This document shows, in pieces, positions 1 through 8,517 of a stretch of DNA of 64,000 nt (positions are counted from its first letter, which is position 1; every line of letters begins with the position of its first letter). Under the pieces are notes generated by a model that ran no database searches, was not told the DNA's origin, and was given only the letters and a program-made list of their open reading frames with translations. This stretch comes from Myxococcus stipitatus DSM 14675 (GTDB lineage: Bacteria > Myxococcota > Myxococcia > Myxococcales > Myxococcaceae), in the NCBI RefSeq assembly GCF_000331735.1, contig NC_020126.1:4030001-4094000 (forward strand). Reading direction: 5' to 3'. Position numbers and translations under genes: made by a program.

Positions 1-364
1 TGCCCAGCTCCTTCCAGAGCGTGGCGACCTTGCGCGGGCCGAGGTCCGGCAGCTTCATCAGCTCGAGCAGCCCCGGGGGGAACTTCGCCCGCAGCTCCTC
101 GAAGTAGGTCATCCGTCCGGTGGTCACCAGCTCGGTGATCTTCTCGGCGAGCGCGGGGCCGATGCCTGGAAGGCTCTCCAGGCGCCCCTCGGAGACGAGC
201 GGCCCCAGCTCCTGGGTGAGGCCGAGGATGCGGTCCGCGCCCATGTCGTAGGCGCGGGAGCGGAAGCCGTTTTCTCCTTGGAGCTGGAGGAGCAGGGAGA
301 TGTCCCGAAGGACCTGGGCAACGGTGGCTTTGTCGACGATGGGCGCGGTCACGTCAGGAGTCAC
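1..364 (-). CDS. polX: DNA polymerase/3'-5' exonuclease PolX, N-terminal part (runs off the left edge)
   Basis: About 121 residues are visible on the minus strand before the window edge. They match the start of bacterial family X polymerases: an N-terminal helical DNA-binding domain with motifs such as VLRDIS, FRSRAYD and LPGIGPALAEKI, then a second helix-hairpin-helix (LPDLGPRKVATLWKELG). PolX enzymes fill short gaps in DNA repair and carry a C-terminal PHP nuclease domain, which lies outside the window. I chose the GTG at 364. A second in-frame GTG at 352 is possible, and neither has a strong ribosome binding site. The gene is divergent from the Rieske gene at 431, so the two share a promoter region of about 65 bp. 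Family assignment is confident; the exact start is not. Confidence 0.85.
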   Translation of the reverse strand, partial: MTPDVTAPIVDKATVAQVLRDISLLLQLQGENGFRSRAYDMGADRILGLTQELGPLVSEGRLESLPGIGPALAEKITELVTTGRMTYFEELRAKFPPGLLELMKLPDLGPRKVATLWKELG

Positions 365-430
365 GGAGAGGAAGTTAATGCCCGGGGAACGGGGGTGCAG
401 GCCGCGCCGGGTTGTGGGAAAAAGGCGCGA

Positions 431-739
431 ATGACGAAGATCAAGCTCGGACCGGCGGACTTCGCCGAGAAGGAAATGCGCGGCTACGAAGTGGGCAAGC
501 GCAACGTCTGCATCGCGAAGATTCACGGCCGATACAAGGGCCTTGATGATTGGTGCAACCACGCGGGGTGTCTGCTCTCCGGCGGTCGCATCGAGGACAA
601 CATGGTTGTCTGCCCGTGTCATGAGGTCGGGTTCGACATGGATACTGGCCGGAACGAGACCTCCCCAGGGGTCTGTGATGACCAGCCGACAGTGACGGTT
701 GAGGTCCAGGACGGGGCCCTTATCGTCGACCTTCCCTAG
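431..739 (+). CDS. Rieske [2Fe-2S] ferredoxin-like protein
   Basis: A 102-residue soluble protein that is a single Rieske domain. Both cluster-binding boxes are present: C42-x-H44 (in WCNHAGC) and C61-x-x-H64 (in CPCH), 16 residues apart, as in NirD-type and biphenyl-dioxygenase-type ferredoxins. Two additional Cys (47 and 63) could form the disulfide seen in high-potential Rieske proteins. There is no signal peptide or membrane helix, so it probably works in the cytoplasm as an electron carrier. No oxygenase or reductase partner lies beside it. I chose the ATG at 431 because the family begins close to it; an upstream in-frame ATG at 278 would add 51 non-homologous residues that overlap the divergent polX gene. 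The precise partner is unknown. Confidence 0.85.
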   Translation: MTKIKLGPADFAEKEMRGYEVGKRNVCIAKIHGRYKGLDDWCNHAGCLLSGGRIEDNMVVCPCHEVGFDMDTGRNETSPGVCDDQPTVTVEVQDGALIVDLP

Positions 740-774
740 AGCCCCTGAGCGCTCGCCACACTGGAGTTACCTTC

Positions 775-2019
775 ATGGCACACGACGGACACGACCATGA
801 CCACCGTCATGGCGACGGGCACGGGCATGACCACGGCTCCAGCGCCGCCCCCGCCCACGAGAGCGGCACCGGGCCTGCTCACATCCATACACATCGGCAC
901 GAGCACGAGCACACCCATCCTCACGAGCACACCCATGCGCATGCGCACGAGCATGACGGGGTGACGCACGCGCATGAGCACACGCACGCTCACGAGCATG
1001 GCCATGTCCACGCGCACGAACATGCCCACGAACATGGCGCCGGGGAGGGGCACGGGCACTCTCACGACCATGGGCATGAGCGCGACCACCGGCATGGGCA
1101 TTCACATGACCAGGGGCACGACCACGCCCATGGGCGCGACCACGTGCATGCGCATGACCATGGTCCCGCGCATGACCACGGCCACTCACATGACCACGGG
1201 CATGGGCACGACCACGGTCACTCGCACGACCAGCGGCATGGGCACTCACATGACCACGGGCATGGGCACGACCACGGTCACTCGCACGACCAGCGGCATG
1301 GGCACTCACATGACCACGGGCATGGGCACGACCACGGTCACTCGCACGACCAGCGGCATGGGCACTCACATGACCACGGTCATGGGCACGACCACGATCA
1401 CTCACGCGACCACGGGCACTCGCACGACGACCGGCATGGCCATTCACATGACCACGGTCACTCACATGACCACGGCCACGGCCACTCACATGACCACGGG
1501 CACGGTGGGTCGCACGGGGCGGTGCCGCAGGAGCACAAGTCCCGGGCTCCGGTGCACGTCAGTGCGTTCGTGGTGACGTGCTCGGACAGCCGTGACGCCG
1601 CGCGTGATGGGAGTGGCAAGGTCCTTCGGGACGGGCTGGAGTCCGCCGGGCACAACATCGCGGGCTATGTCGTCGTGAAGGACGACCCGGAGGCGATTCG
1701 CGGCGCGGTCGCCGCGGCCCAGGCCGCGGGGGCTCGGGCACTGCTCTTCACGGGGGGCACGGGCATCGGCCGGCGAGACACCACCGTGGAGACGCTCCGA
1801 GCCCTGTTCGAGAAGGAACTGCCTGGCTTCGGCGAGCTGTTCCGGATGTTGTCGTACCGCCAGATCGGGAGCGCGGCGATGATGTCGCGAGCGACCGCGG
1901 GCACGTATCAAGGGATGATCATCTTCGCGCTGCCAGGCTCACCCCAGGCCGCGCGCCTCGCGCTCGACGCTCTCATCCTCCCAGAACTGGGTCACGCGGT
2001 CCGCGAGCTCACGCGCTAG
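775..2019 (+). CDS. MoaB/MogA-like molybdenum cofactor protein with a long His/Asp-rich N-terminal extension
   Basis: 414 residues in two parts. Residues 1 to about 245 are almost wholly His, Asp, Gly and Ser ([14 protein letters not shown] repeats), typical of metal-binding tails. Residues about 262-414 are a MoaB/MogA fold (MoCF_biosynth), with the TGGTG molybdopterin-binding motif at 326-330 and LPGSP at 386-390. Family members adenylylate or bind molybdopterin before metal insertion; ordinary MoaB is only about 170 residues, so the extension more than doubles it. The ATG at 775 has GGAG about 8 bases upstream and follows the Rieske gene by 35 bp, so the two may be co-transcribed. The extension is encoded partly by perfect 60-bp tandem repeats. 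The MoaB-type assignment is firm; metal storage or sensing by the extension is inference. Confidence 0.85.
   Translation: MAHDGHDHDHRHGDGHGHDHGSSAAPAHESGTGPAHIHTHRHEHEHTHPHEHTHAHAHEHDGVTHAHEHTHAHEHGHVHAHEHAHEHGAGEGHGHSHDHGHERDHRHGHSHDQGHDHAHGRDHVHAHDHGPAHDHGHSHDHGHGHDHGHSHDQRHGHSHDHGHGHDHGHSHDQRHGHSHDHGHGHDHGHSHDQRHGHSHDHGHGHDHDHSRDHGHSHDDRHGHSHDHGHSHDHGHGHSHDHGHGGSHGAVPQEHKSRAPVHVSAFVVTCSDSRDAARDGSGKVLRDGLESAGHNIAGYVVVKDDPEAIRGAVAAAQAAGARALLFTGGTGIGRRDTTVETLRALFEKELPGFGELFRMLSYRQIGSAAMMSRATAGTYQGMIIFALPGSPQAARLALDALILPELGHAVRELTR
1201..1380 (+). repeat. Three tandem 60-bp direct repeats inside the His-rich coding region
   Basis: Positions 1201-1260, 1261-1320 and 1321-1380 are identical except for the last base of the third copy (t instead of g). 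The 18 bases before 1201 match the end of the unit, so a partial copy precedes the array. Each unit encodes 20 residues of alternating His with Asp, Gly, Ser and one QR pair. Near-identity at the nucleotide level points to recent slippage or unequal recombination, and the copy number probably varies among strains. Confidence 0.95.
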
Positions 2020-2199
2020 TCGACATCCGGGAGTTCTTTGTCTGGGGTATTGATACGGTTTTTCTGTGTTGGTGGAGCTTTGAGGATTGACCCACGGGAA
2101 ATGTTTACGCAGAGTATTCTTTATTCGCTGCTCTGTCGCGAATAGTTCCCGTCGGTAGTCCCCCCAGCAACGCAGACCTCCCGAAAGAGGAGGAGCCCC

Positions 2200-4218
2200 A
2201 TGCACATGAAGCGACTGGCTTCGTTGGTGATGATGGTCGGTTGTGTCTCGGCGTACGCGAAGGCGCCGGAGCGAGAGGTGTGGATCACCCTCGGCTCCGA
2301 TGCCCTGTCGGAGGTGAACGCCGCGTTCATCGTCGCGGGGGCGAAGACGCCGTCGCTCGCGGGGCAGAAGGGCGGAGTGGTCGCGCTCAAGATTCCCGAG
2401 TCTCAAATCGACCGGGTCTCGCGGGTCATGCACGACAAGCTCAACCGCTGTGGTGGCTTCCTCTACCACGACACGGAGGCCCAGGCCCTGGCGGAGCTGT
2501 CCGCGGGGGGCGCGGCGCTGGTCCCCAGCTCGCTGGCGGTGAACTACACGCTCGACAACGCCCCGGTGGTCAACACGCTGATCTCCGGCATGGCCGAGTC
2601 CAACATCCTGGCCAGCATCACCCACCTCTCCAGCTACGCGACGCGCTACTACACCTCCACCACGGGTGTGCAGGCGGCCAACTGGATCAAGAGCCAGTGG
2701 GAAGGCTACGCGGGCCCGCGCGCGCAGACCGGCGGCGACGTCACCGTGGAGCTGTTCACTCACGCCGCGTTCGCGCAGCCGTCCGTCATCCTCACCATCC
2801 AGGGCACCACCACCCCCTCGGAGATTGTCGTCCTGGGCGGCCACCTGGACTCCACCAACCTCTCGGGCGGCGGAGCCCCGGGCGCGGATGACGACGCGTC
2901 CGGTATCGCCACCCTGTCCGAGGTCATCCGCGTCGCCATGGCCACCGGCTACAAGCCGGCCAAGACGGTGAAGTTCATGGCCTACGCCGCCGAGGAAGTG
3001 GGTCTGCGCGGCTCCAAGGAGATCGCCGACTCGCACAAGAACTCGGGGGCCAACGTCATCGGCGTGCTCCAGCTGGACATGACGAACTACAAGGGCTCCA
3101 CCGTCGACATCGCGCTGATGACGGACTTCACCAACGCGGCGCAGAACGCCTTCGTCGGTAACCTCATCAACACGTACGTCTCGGGTGTGACCTGGACGAA
3201 CTCCTCGTGTGGTTACGGCTGCTCGGACCACGCGTCGTGGAACAGCGCGGGCTTCGCCGCGTCCATGCCCTTCGAGGCGCTGATGGGCCAGCACAACTCC
3301 GCCATCCACTCGGCTGATGACACCCTGGCGCGCAGCAACAACACCGCGACGCACGCGCTCAAGTTCGCGAAGATGGCGGGCGCGTACGTGGCGGAGCTGG
3401 CCAAGGGCACCGCGACGCTCTCCGACAGCGTGCCGCCCACCGTGGCGCTGACGGCGCCTGCGGATGGCGCCTCCGTGACGGGCACCGTCACGCTGACCGC
3501 CAACGCGTCCGACAACACCGGCGTCGGCCGCGTGGACTTCCTGGTGGACGGCAACGTCGTGGGCACGGACAGCACGTCTCCGTATGCGGCGTCGTGGAAC
3601 TCGGCGGCGGTCGCCAATGGCAGCCACACCGTGGTCGCGAAGGCGTATGACCTCATCGGCAACAACGCCACCAGCACCGCCGCGACGGTGACGAGCAGCA
3701 ACGCCAGCAGCAACGCCATCTTCGACACGGTGCTGCGCGCCCCGCGCTGCTCCAACGTGTCCAACCAGTGTGACTCCACCACGCTGCTCAACGGCCGCGC
3801 GGGCCTGGGGCCCGAGCAGAACGCCCCCAACACCATCAACAACTCGTGCGCGGACGGCGTCTCCGGCGCGTACCACGCCGACGAGTCCAACGACCGCATC
3901 AAGGTCTCCACGGTGAGCGGCGCGGCCTTCGCTCCGGGCGAGGTGGTGCGAGTCGAGGCCACTGTCTGGGTCTTCGCCATCCGCCCGGACAAGCTGGACC
4001 TCTACTACACGGCCAACGCCAACAGCCCGGTGTGGACGAAGATCGCCACGCTGTCCGCGACGGCGACGGGCCAGCAGACGCTGTCGGCCACGTACACGCT
4101 GCCCGCCGGCCAGCTGCAGGCCGTGCGCGCCCGCTTCCGCTACAACGGCAGCGCCGCGCCGTGCGGCACCACGTCGTACGACGACCACGACGACCTGGTG
4201 TTCGCGGTCAACCCGTAG
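2200..4218 (+). CDS. Secreted zinc aminopeptidase, peptidase family M28, with Ig-like and C-terminal accessory domains
   Basis: 672 residues. A signal peptide (MKRLASLVMMVGCVSAYA) precedes a propeptide and an M28 catalytic domain very like the Vibrio/Aeromonas leucyl aminopeptidase. H215 (GGHLDS), the acidic run from D230 (GADDDASG), the EE pair in YAAEEVGLRGS, the D in LQLDM and the H in CSDHASW supply the expected ligands of a two-zinc centre. After about residue 410 comes an Ig-like module (from PPTVALTAP), then about 160 residues of a C-terminal domain with several Cys. Accessory domains like these are common on exported myxobacterial proteases. The ATG at 2200 follows an AGGAGG site at the right distance; a second ATG two codons on is also possible. 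It probably releases N-terminal amino acids from prey or environmental peptides. Confidence 0.92.
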   Translation: MHMKRLASLVMMVGCVSAYAKAPEREVWITLGSDALSEVNAAFIVAGAKTPSLAGQKGGVVALKIPESQIDRVSRVMHDKLNRCGGFLYHDTEAQALAELSAGGAALVPSSLAVNYTLDNAPVVNTLISGMAESNILASITHLSSYATRYYTSTTGVQAANWIKSQWEGYAGPRAQTGGDVTVELFTHAAFAQPSVILTIQGTTTPSEIVVLGGHLDSTNLSGGGAPGADDDASGIATLSEVIRVAMATGYKPAKTVKFMAYAAEEVGLRGSKEIADSHKNSGANVIGVLQLDMTNYKGSTVDIALMTDFTNAAQNAFVGNLINTYVSGVTWTNSSCGYGCSDHASWNSAGFAASMPFEALMGQHNSAIHSADDTLARSNNTATHALKFAKMAGAYVAELAKGTATLSDSVPPTVALTAPADGASVTGTVTLTANASDNTGVGRVDFLVDGNVVGTDSTSPYAASWNSAAVANGSHTVVAKAYDLIGNNATSTAATVTSSNASSNAIFDTVLRAPRCSNVSNQCDSTTLLNGRAGLGPEQNAPNTINNSCADGVSGAYHADESNDRIKVSTVSGAAFAPGEVVRVEATVWVFAIRPDKLDLYYTANANSPVWTKIATLSATATGQQTLSATYTLPAGQLQAVRARFRYNGSAAPCGTTSYDDHDDLVFAVNP

Positions 4219-4235
4219 TCTCGTAGGATGCCACG

Positions 4236-4266
4236 CGCCCCTTCCCAGCCGGGAGGGGGCGTTATT
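4236..4266 (+). terminator. Intrinsic terminator after the M28 aminopeptidase gene
   Basis: A 10-11 bp GC-rich stem (left arm 4236-4246, right arm 4251-4261, one T-G pair) with the four-base loop agcc is followed by a short TTATT tract. It starts 18 bp after the stop codon. Confidence 0.75.
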
Positions 4267-4336
4267 CCCGGGACGAAGGCGTCTTGGGAAGCGTGGGCGG
4301 CGGGCCGCCGTTCCAGGAACATTTGGGAGCCCCGAC

Positions 4337-5293
4337 GTGACACGCCGTTCGAAGCCGTCCCCAGGACCGAGCCCCCAGGCAGTCGCCTCCCTGCGCGCCC
4401 GGCTCGATGCGTTCCTGGCGGCCACGGATGCTCGAGCCCGCATCGGCTTCGACCCCGTGGAGTTCCCCCACCGCTACCAGGACCCTCGCGACATCGAGGT
4501 GAGCGCGCTGCTCGCCGCCGCGCTGGCCTATGGGCGCGCGGACCTGTTCCGCCCCAAGGTGGATTCGCTGTTGAGCCGGATGGGCGCCTCGCCCGCCGCG
4601 TTCGTCCGTGAGCTGGATGTCCAAGGGGCCAAGGCCTTGTTGGAGGGCTTCGTCTATCGCTTCAACGTGGGCACCGATGTCGCGGTGCTCCTGTTGGGCA
4701 TGGGGCGCGCGCTGCGGGAGCATGGTGCGCTGGAGACCCTCTTCCTCCAAGGTCTCACCGCGGAAGGGGGGATGCATGCCGCGCTGAGTGCGTTCACCAC
4801 CGCGCTGCGGCGCGTCCCCATGGCGCCGCTGCGCGCCGCGATGGGGCCGGAGCGGGGGCTGCACCACCTGTTGCCTTCGCCCCTGGGGCCGGGCGCGGCC
4901 AAGCGCTTGAACCTCTTCCTGCGGTGGATGGTGCGTGGCCCGGACGCGGTGGACTTCGGCATCTGGAAGCAGGTGTCCCCGTCCGCGCTGGTGATTCCGT
5001 TGGACACGCACATCGGGCGCATCTCCGGGCACCTGGGCTTCACGCGACGCACGGACTTGACGTGGCGCACGGCGGAAGAGGTGACGGCCTCGCTGCGCGC
5101 GCTCGATGCGGGAGACCCTGTCCGCTACGACTTCGCTCTGTGTCACTATGGAATGAGCGGTGCGTGTCCCTCGACGCCTGTCGCGGAGAACTGCGAGCGG
5201 TGCGCGCTGCTGCCCGCCTGTCGAGTGGGACCTGGCGTGGTGGCGGCGGCGACCCGACGGGTCTCCAAAGCCTCGCGACCCCGGGGTGCCTGA
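4337..5293 (+). CDS. TIGR02757 (DUF2400) family protein
   Basis: 318 residues, matching a conserved but uncharacterised bacterial family of about 250-320 residues. Recognisable parts are DPVEFPHRY near the N-terminus, the helix containing DIEVSALLAAALAYG, the signature PLDTHIGRISGHLG, and a C-terminal Cys cluster (C-x8-C-x2-C-x5-C, in ACPSTP...NCERCALLPAC) like the iron-sulfur loop of endonuclease III/MutY glycosylases. The PLDTH segment also resembles the catalytic helix of HhH-GPD glycosylases, so a DNA-repair role is plausible but unproven in the family. I chose the GTG at 4337, which has GGGAG about 8 bases upstream. It stands alone between a terminator and the kinase gene. Confidence 0.85.
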   Translation: MTRRSKPSPGPSPQAVASLRARLDAFLAATDARARIGFDPVEFPHRYQDPRDIEVSALLAAALAYGRADLFRPKVDSLLSRMGASPAAFVRELDVQGAKALLEGFVYRFNVGTDVAVLLLGMGRALREHGALETLFLQGLTAEGGMHAALSAFTTALRRVPMAPLRAAMGPERGLHHLLPSPLGPGAAKRLNLFLRWMVRGPDAVDFGIWKQVSPSALVIPLDTHIGRISGHLGFTRRTDLTWRTAEEVTASLRALDAGDPVRYDFALCHYGMSGACPSTPVAENCERCALLPACRVGPGVVAAATRRVSKASRPRGA

Positions 5294-5410
5294 GTGTCGG
5301 CTGGGGAACGCCGTTGACCGTCGAGTCGGGTGACGATGCAATCGTGCCGGGTGTCTCCGGGTTGTTTTCGTGAGACATCGGGGCCTCCCCGGGCCGAGGA
5401 GTGTGATGCG

Positions 5411-7306
5411 GTGCTCGCGACACTGGTGGCGGTGCCTGCGGCGGTGGCGGTTGAGGTGGAGCGTGGCGTGCGCGCGTCCGGGGCGGGCCAGTCCTGTCAT
5501 GTGCTGTGTGTGACGGGCGCGGATGTGATTGCCGCTCCGGTCGAGGAAGGGCTGCTCATCACCTGGGATGCGGGGGGCGCGCTGGAGGACGTGCTGGAGG
5601 GCGTGCGTCGGCTGCATGCGCTCCGGGTGGCCTCGCGAACGCAGTTGGTGGTGTTGACCTCGCGCGATGACGCGCAGGCGCAAGCGCTGGCGGAGGCGGG
5701 CGCGGACGAGTGCGTGGCGTCACCCGGGCAGGGGTGGGGCACTCGGCTGGCGGCGCTGCGCAGGCGGCTGGAGGCGGAGACGGGAGAGCACGACCTGCGC
5801 GCGCTGAGGCGCACGAGTGCGTTCCTCCGCAGCGCGCTGGACGCGGTGCCCGAGCCCCTCTTCGTCAAGGACCGTCAGCACCGCTGGGTGGCGATGAACA
5901 GCGCGTTCTGCCGGGTGATGGGGCATCCCGCGGAGGCGTTGCTGGGGAGGTCGGACCATGAGTTCGTCCCCGCGCACGAGGCCGACAGCTTCTGGCGCAA
6001 CGACGAGCAGGTCTTCCGCTCCGGAGTCCCCGACGAGAGCGAGGAGACGCTCACGGACAGGGCGACGGGCATCTCGCGCGTGCTGGTGACGAAGAAGGCC
6101 ACGTTCAGCGGCTCCGGGGAGACCTTCCTCGTGGGCATCATCCGCGACGTCACCGACCGCAAGCGGCTGGAGTCGCAGCTGCTGCTCGCGGAGCGCATGG
6201 CCTCCGTGGGGACGCTGGCGGCGGGGGTGGCGCACGAAATCAACAACCCGCTGGCCTACGTCAGCTCCAACCTCGCGTATGTGAGGGACCTGCTCGCGTT
6301 GCCGGCGCTGTCCGAGGAGCAGCTCCCGGAGCTTCGAGAGGTGGTGGCGGAGGCGCTCGATGGCGCGGCGCGGGTCTGCGCCATCGTCCGGGATTTGCGC
6401 ACGTTCGCGCGCGGGGACGAGGAGCGCCACGGCCCGGTCGACGTGACGCGCGCGGTGGAAGGCGCCCTGCGTCTGGTCCGCAACGAGCTGACGCATCGTG
6501 CGCGCGTGGTGTGCACCATGGAGCCGGTGCCGCCTGTCCATGGCAACGAGGTGCGGCTGGGCCAGGTGGTGCTCAACCTGTTGGTGAATGCCCTCCAGGC
6601 GCTCCCGCCGAGGCCCGCCGAGGAGAACCGCGTGCGCGTCAGCCTCCGCACGGGGCGCGCCGGGCAGGTGGAGCTGGAGGTCACCGACAACGGGACAGGG
6701 ATGACTCCCGAGGTTCAACGGCGCATCTTCGACCCGTTCTTCACCACGAGGCCGGTGGGGGAGGGGACGGGGCTGGGGCTGTCCATCTGCCACACGCTGG
6801 TGCTGGCGATGGGCGGCCGCATCGAGGTGAGCAGCGCGCTGGATTGGGGAACCACCTTCCGCGTCGTGCTCCCGGCGCTCTCGGTGGGGACGGTGGCCTC
6901 GCCGGAGTCGCCGGTGCTCGGCAGCACCGTGGCGCTGGTGGAGCGTCGCAGGCTGCTGCTCATCGATGACGAGCCCTCCGTGGGCAACTCGGTGACGCGG
7001 CTGGTGCGCGACGTGTACGAGGTCCACTCCGTCCAGGACGCGCGCGAAGCCCTGCGGAGGTTGTCCACGGGCGAGCGCTTTGATGCCATCCTGTGTGACC
7101 TGATGATGCCGGGCATGAGCGGGATGGACTTCGTGGAAGAGCTGGAGCGACTGGCGCCGGAGCTCGTGCGGCGCACGGGGCTGATGACGGGCGGCGCCTT
7201 CACCGCGCAGGCGCGCGAGTTCGTGGGCCGGCACTCGCGGGGGCTGTTGGAGAAGCCCTTCGAGCGCGAGCGCCTGTGTGACTTCGTGGAGCACCTGCTT
7301 CCATGA
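5411..7306 (+). CDS. Hybrid sensor histidine kinase (pseudo-receiver, PAS, HisKA, HATPase, receiver)
   Basis: About 631 residues from the GTG at 5411, chosen because GAGGAG lies nine bases upstream; in-frame GTG 5330 or ATG 5336 would add 25-27 residues with poor ribosome sites. In order: an N-terminal receiver-like region lacking a clear phospho-acceptor Asp (to about 115), a PAS domain (about 125-255), HisKA with the phospho-His in AHEINNPLAY (about residue 275), an HATPase domain (NGTGMT, GEGTGLGLS) and a C-terminal receiver with Asp in ILCDLMMPG (about 563), MTGGA and LEKPF. There is no transmembrane helix, so it should sense a cytoplasmic signal. Its stop overlaps the next start (ATGA), so it is translationally coupled to the hydrolase. 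Phosphorelay to an unlinked output is likely because no DNA-binding partner is adjacent. Confidence 0.9.
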   Translation: MLATLVAVPAAVAVEVERGVRASGAGQSCHVLCVTGADVIAAPVEEGLLITWDAGGALEDVLEGVRRLHALRVASRTQLVVLTSRDDAQAQALAEAGADECVASPGQGWGTRLAALRRRLEAETGEHDLRALRRTSAFLRSALDAVPEPLFVKDRQHRWVAMNSAFCRVMGHPAEALLGRSDHEFVPAHEADSFWRNDEQVFRSGVPDESEETLTDRATGISRVLVTKKATFSGSGETFLVGIIRDVTDRKRLESQLLLAERMASVGTLAAGVAHEINNPLAYVSSNLAYVRDLLALPALSEEQLPELREVVAEALDGAARVCAIVRDLRTFARGDEERHGPVDVTRAVEGALRLVRNELTHRARVVCTMEPVPPVHGNEVRLGQVVLNLLVNALQALPPRPAEENRVRVSLRTGRAGQVELEVTDNGTGMTPEVQRRIFDPFFTTRPVGEGTGLGLSICHTLVLAMGGRIEVSSALDWGTTFRVVLPALSVGTVASPESPVLGSTVALVERRRLLLIDDEPSVGNSVTRLVRDVYEVHSVQDAREALRRLSTGERFDAILCDLMMPGMSGMDFVEELERLAPELVRRTGLMTGGAFTAQAREFVGRHSRGLLEKPFERERLCDFVEHLLP

Positions 7307-8457
7307 AGCGCGCGACACGGTGGACGCTGTGGGCCGGCCTGCTGGTCGTGCTCGGGGTGGGCCTTTCCCTGGGGGCCGAGTGGTTGCGAGGCCTGTCCTT
7401 CGTCGTGCGTGCCGCGGGGCTGGAAGGCTTCGTGCCTCGGGCGGTGGCGGAGTTTCAGCACAGCCCTTTCGAGACGAGCGAGCTTCGCGTGCCCACGCGG
7501 CACGGCGACGTCCGCGCGAGGCTCTACCGGCCGCGCGATGTCAGAGGCCACACGGTGGTGCTGACGTCCGGGGTGCATGCGGGCGGCATCGATGAGCCTC
7601 GACTGGTGAAGCTGGCCCAGGACCTGGCGACGGGTGGGCAGTGGGTGCTGACGCCGGAGCCGCCCGACCTCCTGCGCTATGAAATCACCCCGCGCATCCC
7701 GGATGTCATCGAGGACGCGGCGCTGTGGGTTCTTGGCCGTGAGGAGCTGTCGCCCCAGGGCAAGGTGGACCTGTTCGGCATCAGCTTCTCGGGAGGGCTC
7801 TCGGTGGTGGCGGCGGGGCGTCCCGCGCTTCGAGACAAGGTGTCCTCCACGCTCTCCTTCGGGGGGCATGGGGACCTGCCCCGTGTGCTGTCATTCCTGT
7901 GCAGCGGCGTGTTGCCGGATGGCTCGCGCCTCGCCCCGCATGACTACGGGGTGGTCATCATCCTGCTCAACGTCGCGGACCGGCTGGTTCCCGCCGAGCA
8001 GGTGGAGTCGCTGCGTCAGGGCATCCTCACCTTCCTGCGCGCCTCGCATCAGACGCAGCATGACGGAGCCCTGGCCGAGCGGACCTTCGCCGAGGCACGA
8101 GCGCTTCAGGGCCGGATGCCCGAGCCCGCCTCCACGCTGATGGGGTACGTGAACACGCGGAACGTGGCCGTGCTGGGGCCGCTGCTGCTGCCCTTCGTCC
8201 AGTCGTTCGCCGCGGACCCGTCGATGTCTCCGGCGCGCTCGCCTCCGCCCTCTTCGCCCGTCTATCTGCTGCACGGCGCGGGCGACACGGTGATTCCCGC
8301 CATGGAGTCCGTGCTGCTGGCGGACGTGCTCCGGCCCCACACGCAGGTGCACCAGCTCTCCACGCCGCTCATCAGCCATGCGGAGGTGGATGGGAAGGCG
8401 GGGGCCCTCGACATGGTCCGGATGGTGGGCTTCTGGGCGAACCTGTTGGACGAGTGA
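7303..8457 (+). CDS. Membrane-anchored or exported alpha/beta hydrolase-like protein
   Basis: 384 residues beginning with a positively charged stretch and a hydrophobic helix (about 8-25) that should anchor or export it. The rest fits an alpha/beta hydrolase: a nucleophile elbow SFSGG with Ser163, an acid in HGAGDTVIP (Asp328) and a His in ISHAEVD (His359), in the canonical order Ser-Asp-His. The usual GxSxG is altered to SxSxG. The substrate is not predictable; an esterase or dienelactone-hydrolase-like fold is the nearest general description. The ATG overlaps the stop of the hybrid kinase by ATGA, a coupling that suggests a shared signalling or envelope function. Confidence 0.7.
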   Translation: MKRATRWTLWAGLLVVLGVGLSLGAEWLRGLSFVVRAAGLEGFVPRAVAEFQHSPFETSELRVPTRHGDVRARLYRPRDVRGHTVVLTSGVHAGGIDEPRLVKLAQDLATGGQWVLTPEPPDLLRYEITPRIPDVIEDAALWVLGREELSPQGKVDLFGISFSGGLSVVAAGRPALRDKVSSTLSFGGHGDLPRVLSFLCSGVLPDGSRLAPHDYGVVIILLNVADRLVPAEQVESLRQGILTFLRASHQTQHDGALAERTFAEARALQGRMPEPASTLMGYVNTRNVAVLGPLLLPFVQSFAADPSMSPARSPPPSSPVYLLHGAGDTVIPAMESVLLADVLRPHTQVHQLSTPLISHAEVDGKAGALDMVRMVGFWANLLDE

Positions 8458-8517
8458 TGTCGGTTCGCGCGGGGAGCCGCGTAGACTCCGAGGGGCTTGC
8501 TCACTGAAAGGGCTTCC

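Noticed and set aside
1183..1380. Possible CRISPR or iteron array
   Set aside because: Perfect 60-bp coding repeats with no unique spacers and continuous reading frame.
773..1489. Long open frames on the opposite strand and in a second forward frame of the His-rich region
   Set aside because: They arise because the cac/gac/ggc repeats leave other frames free of stops; the products are Arg/Gly/His or Thr/Met repeats without ribosome sites or family similarity.
1939..4443. 834-codon open frame on the minus strand across the M28 gene
   Set aside because: It is the antisense of a strongly conserved aminopeptidase; its product is an Arg/Val/Gly-rich sequence with no motifs.
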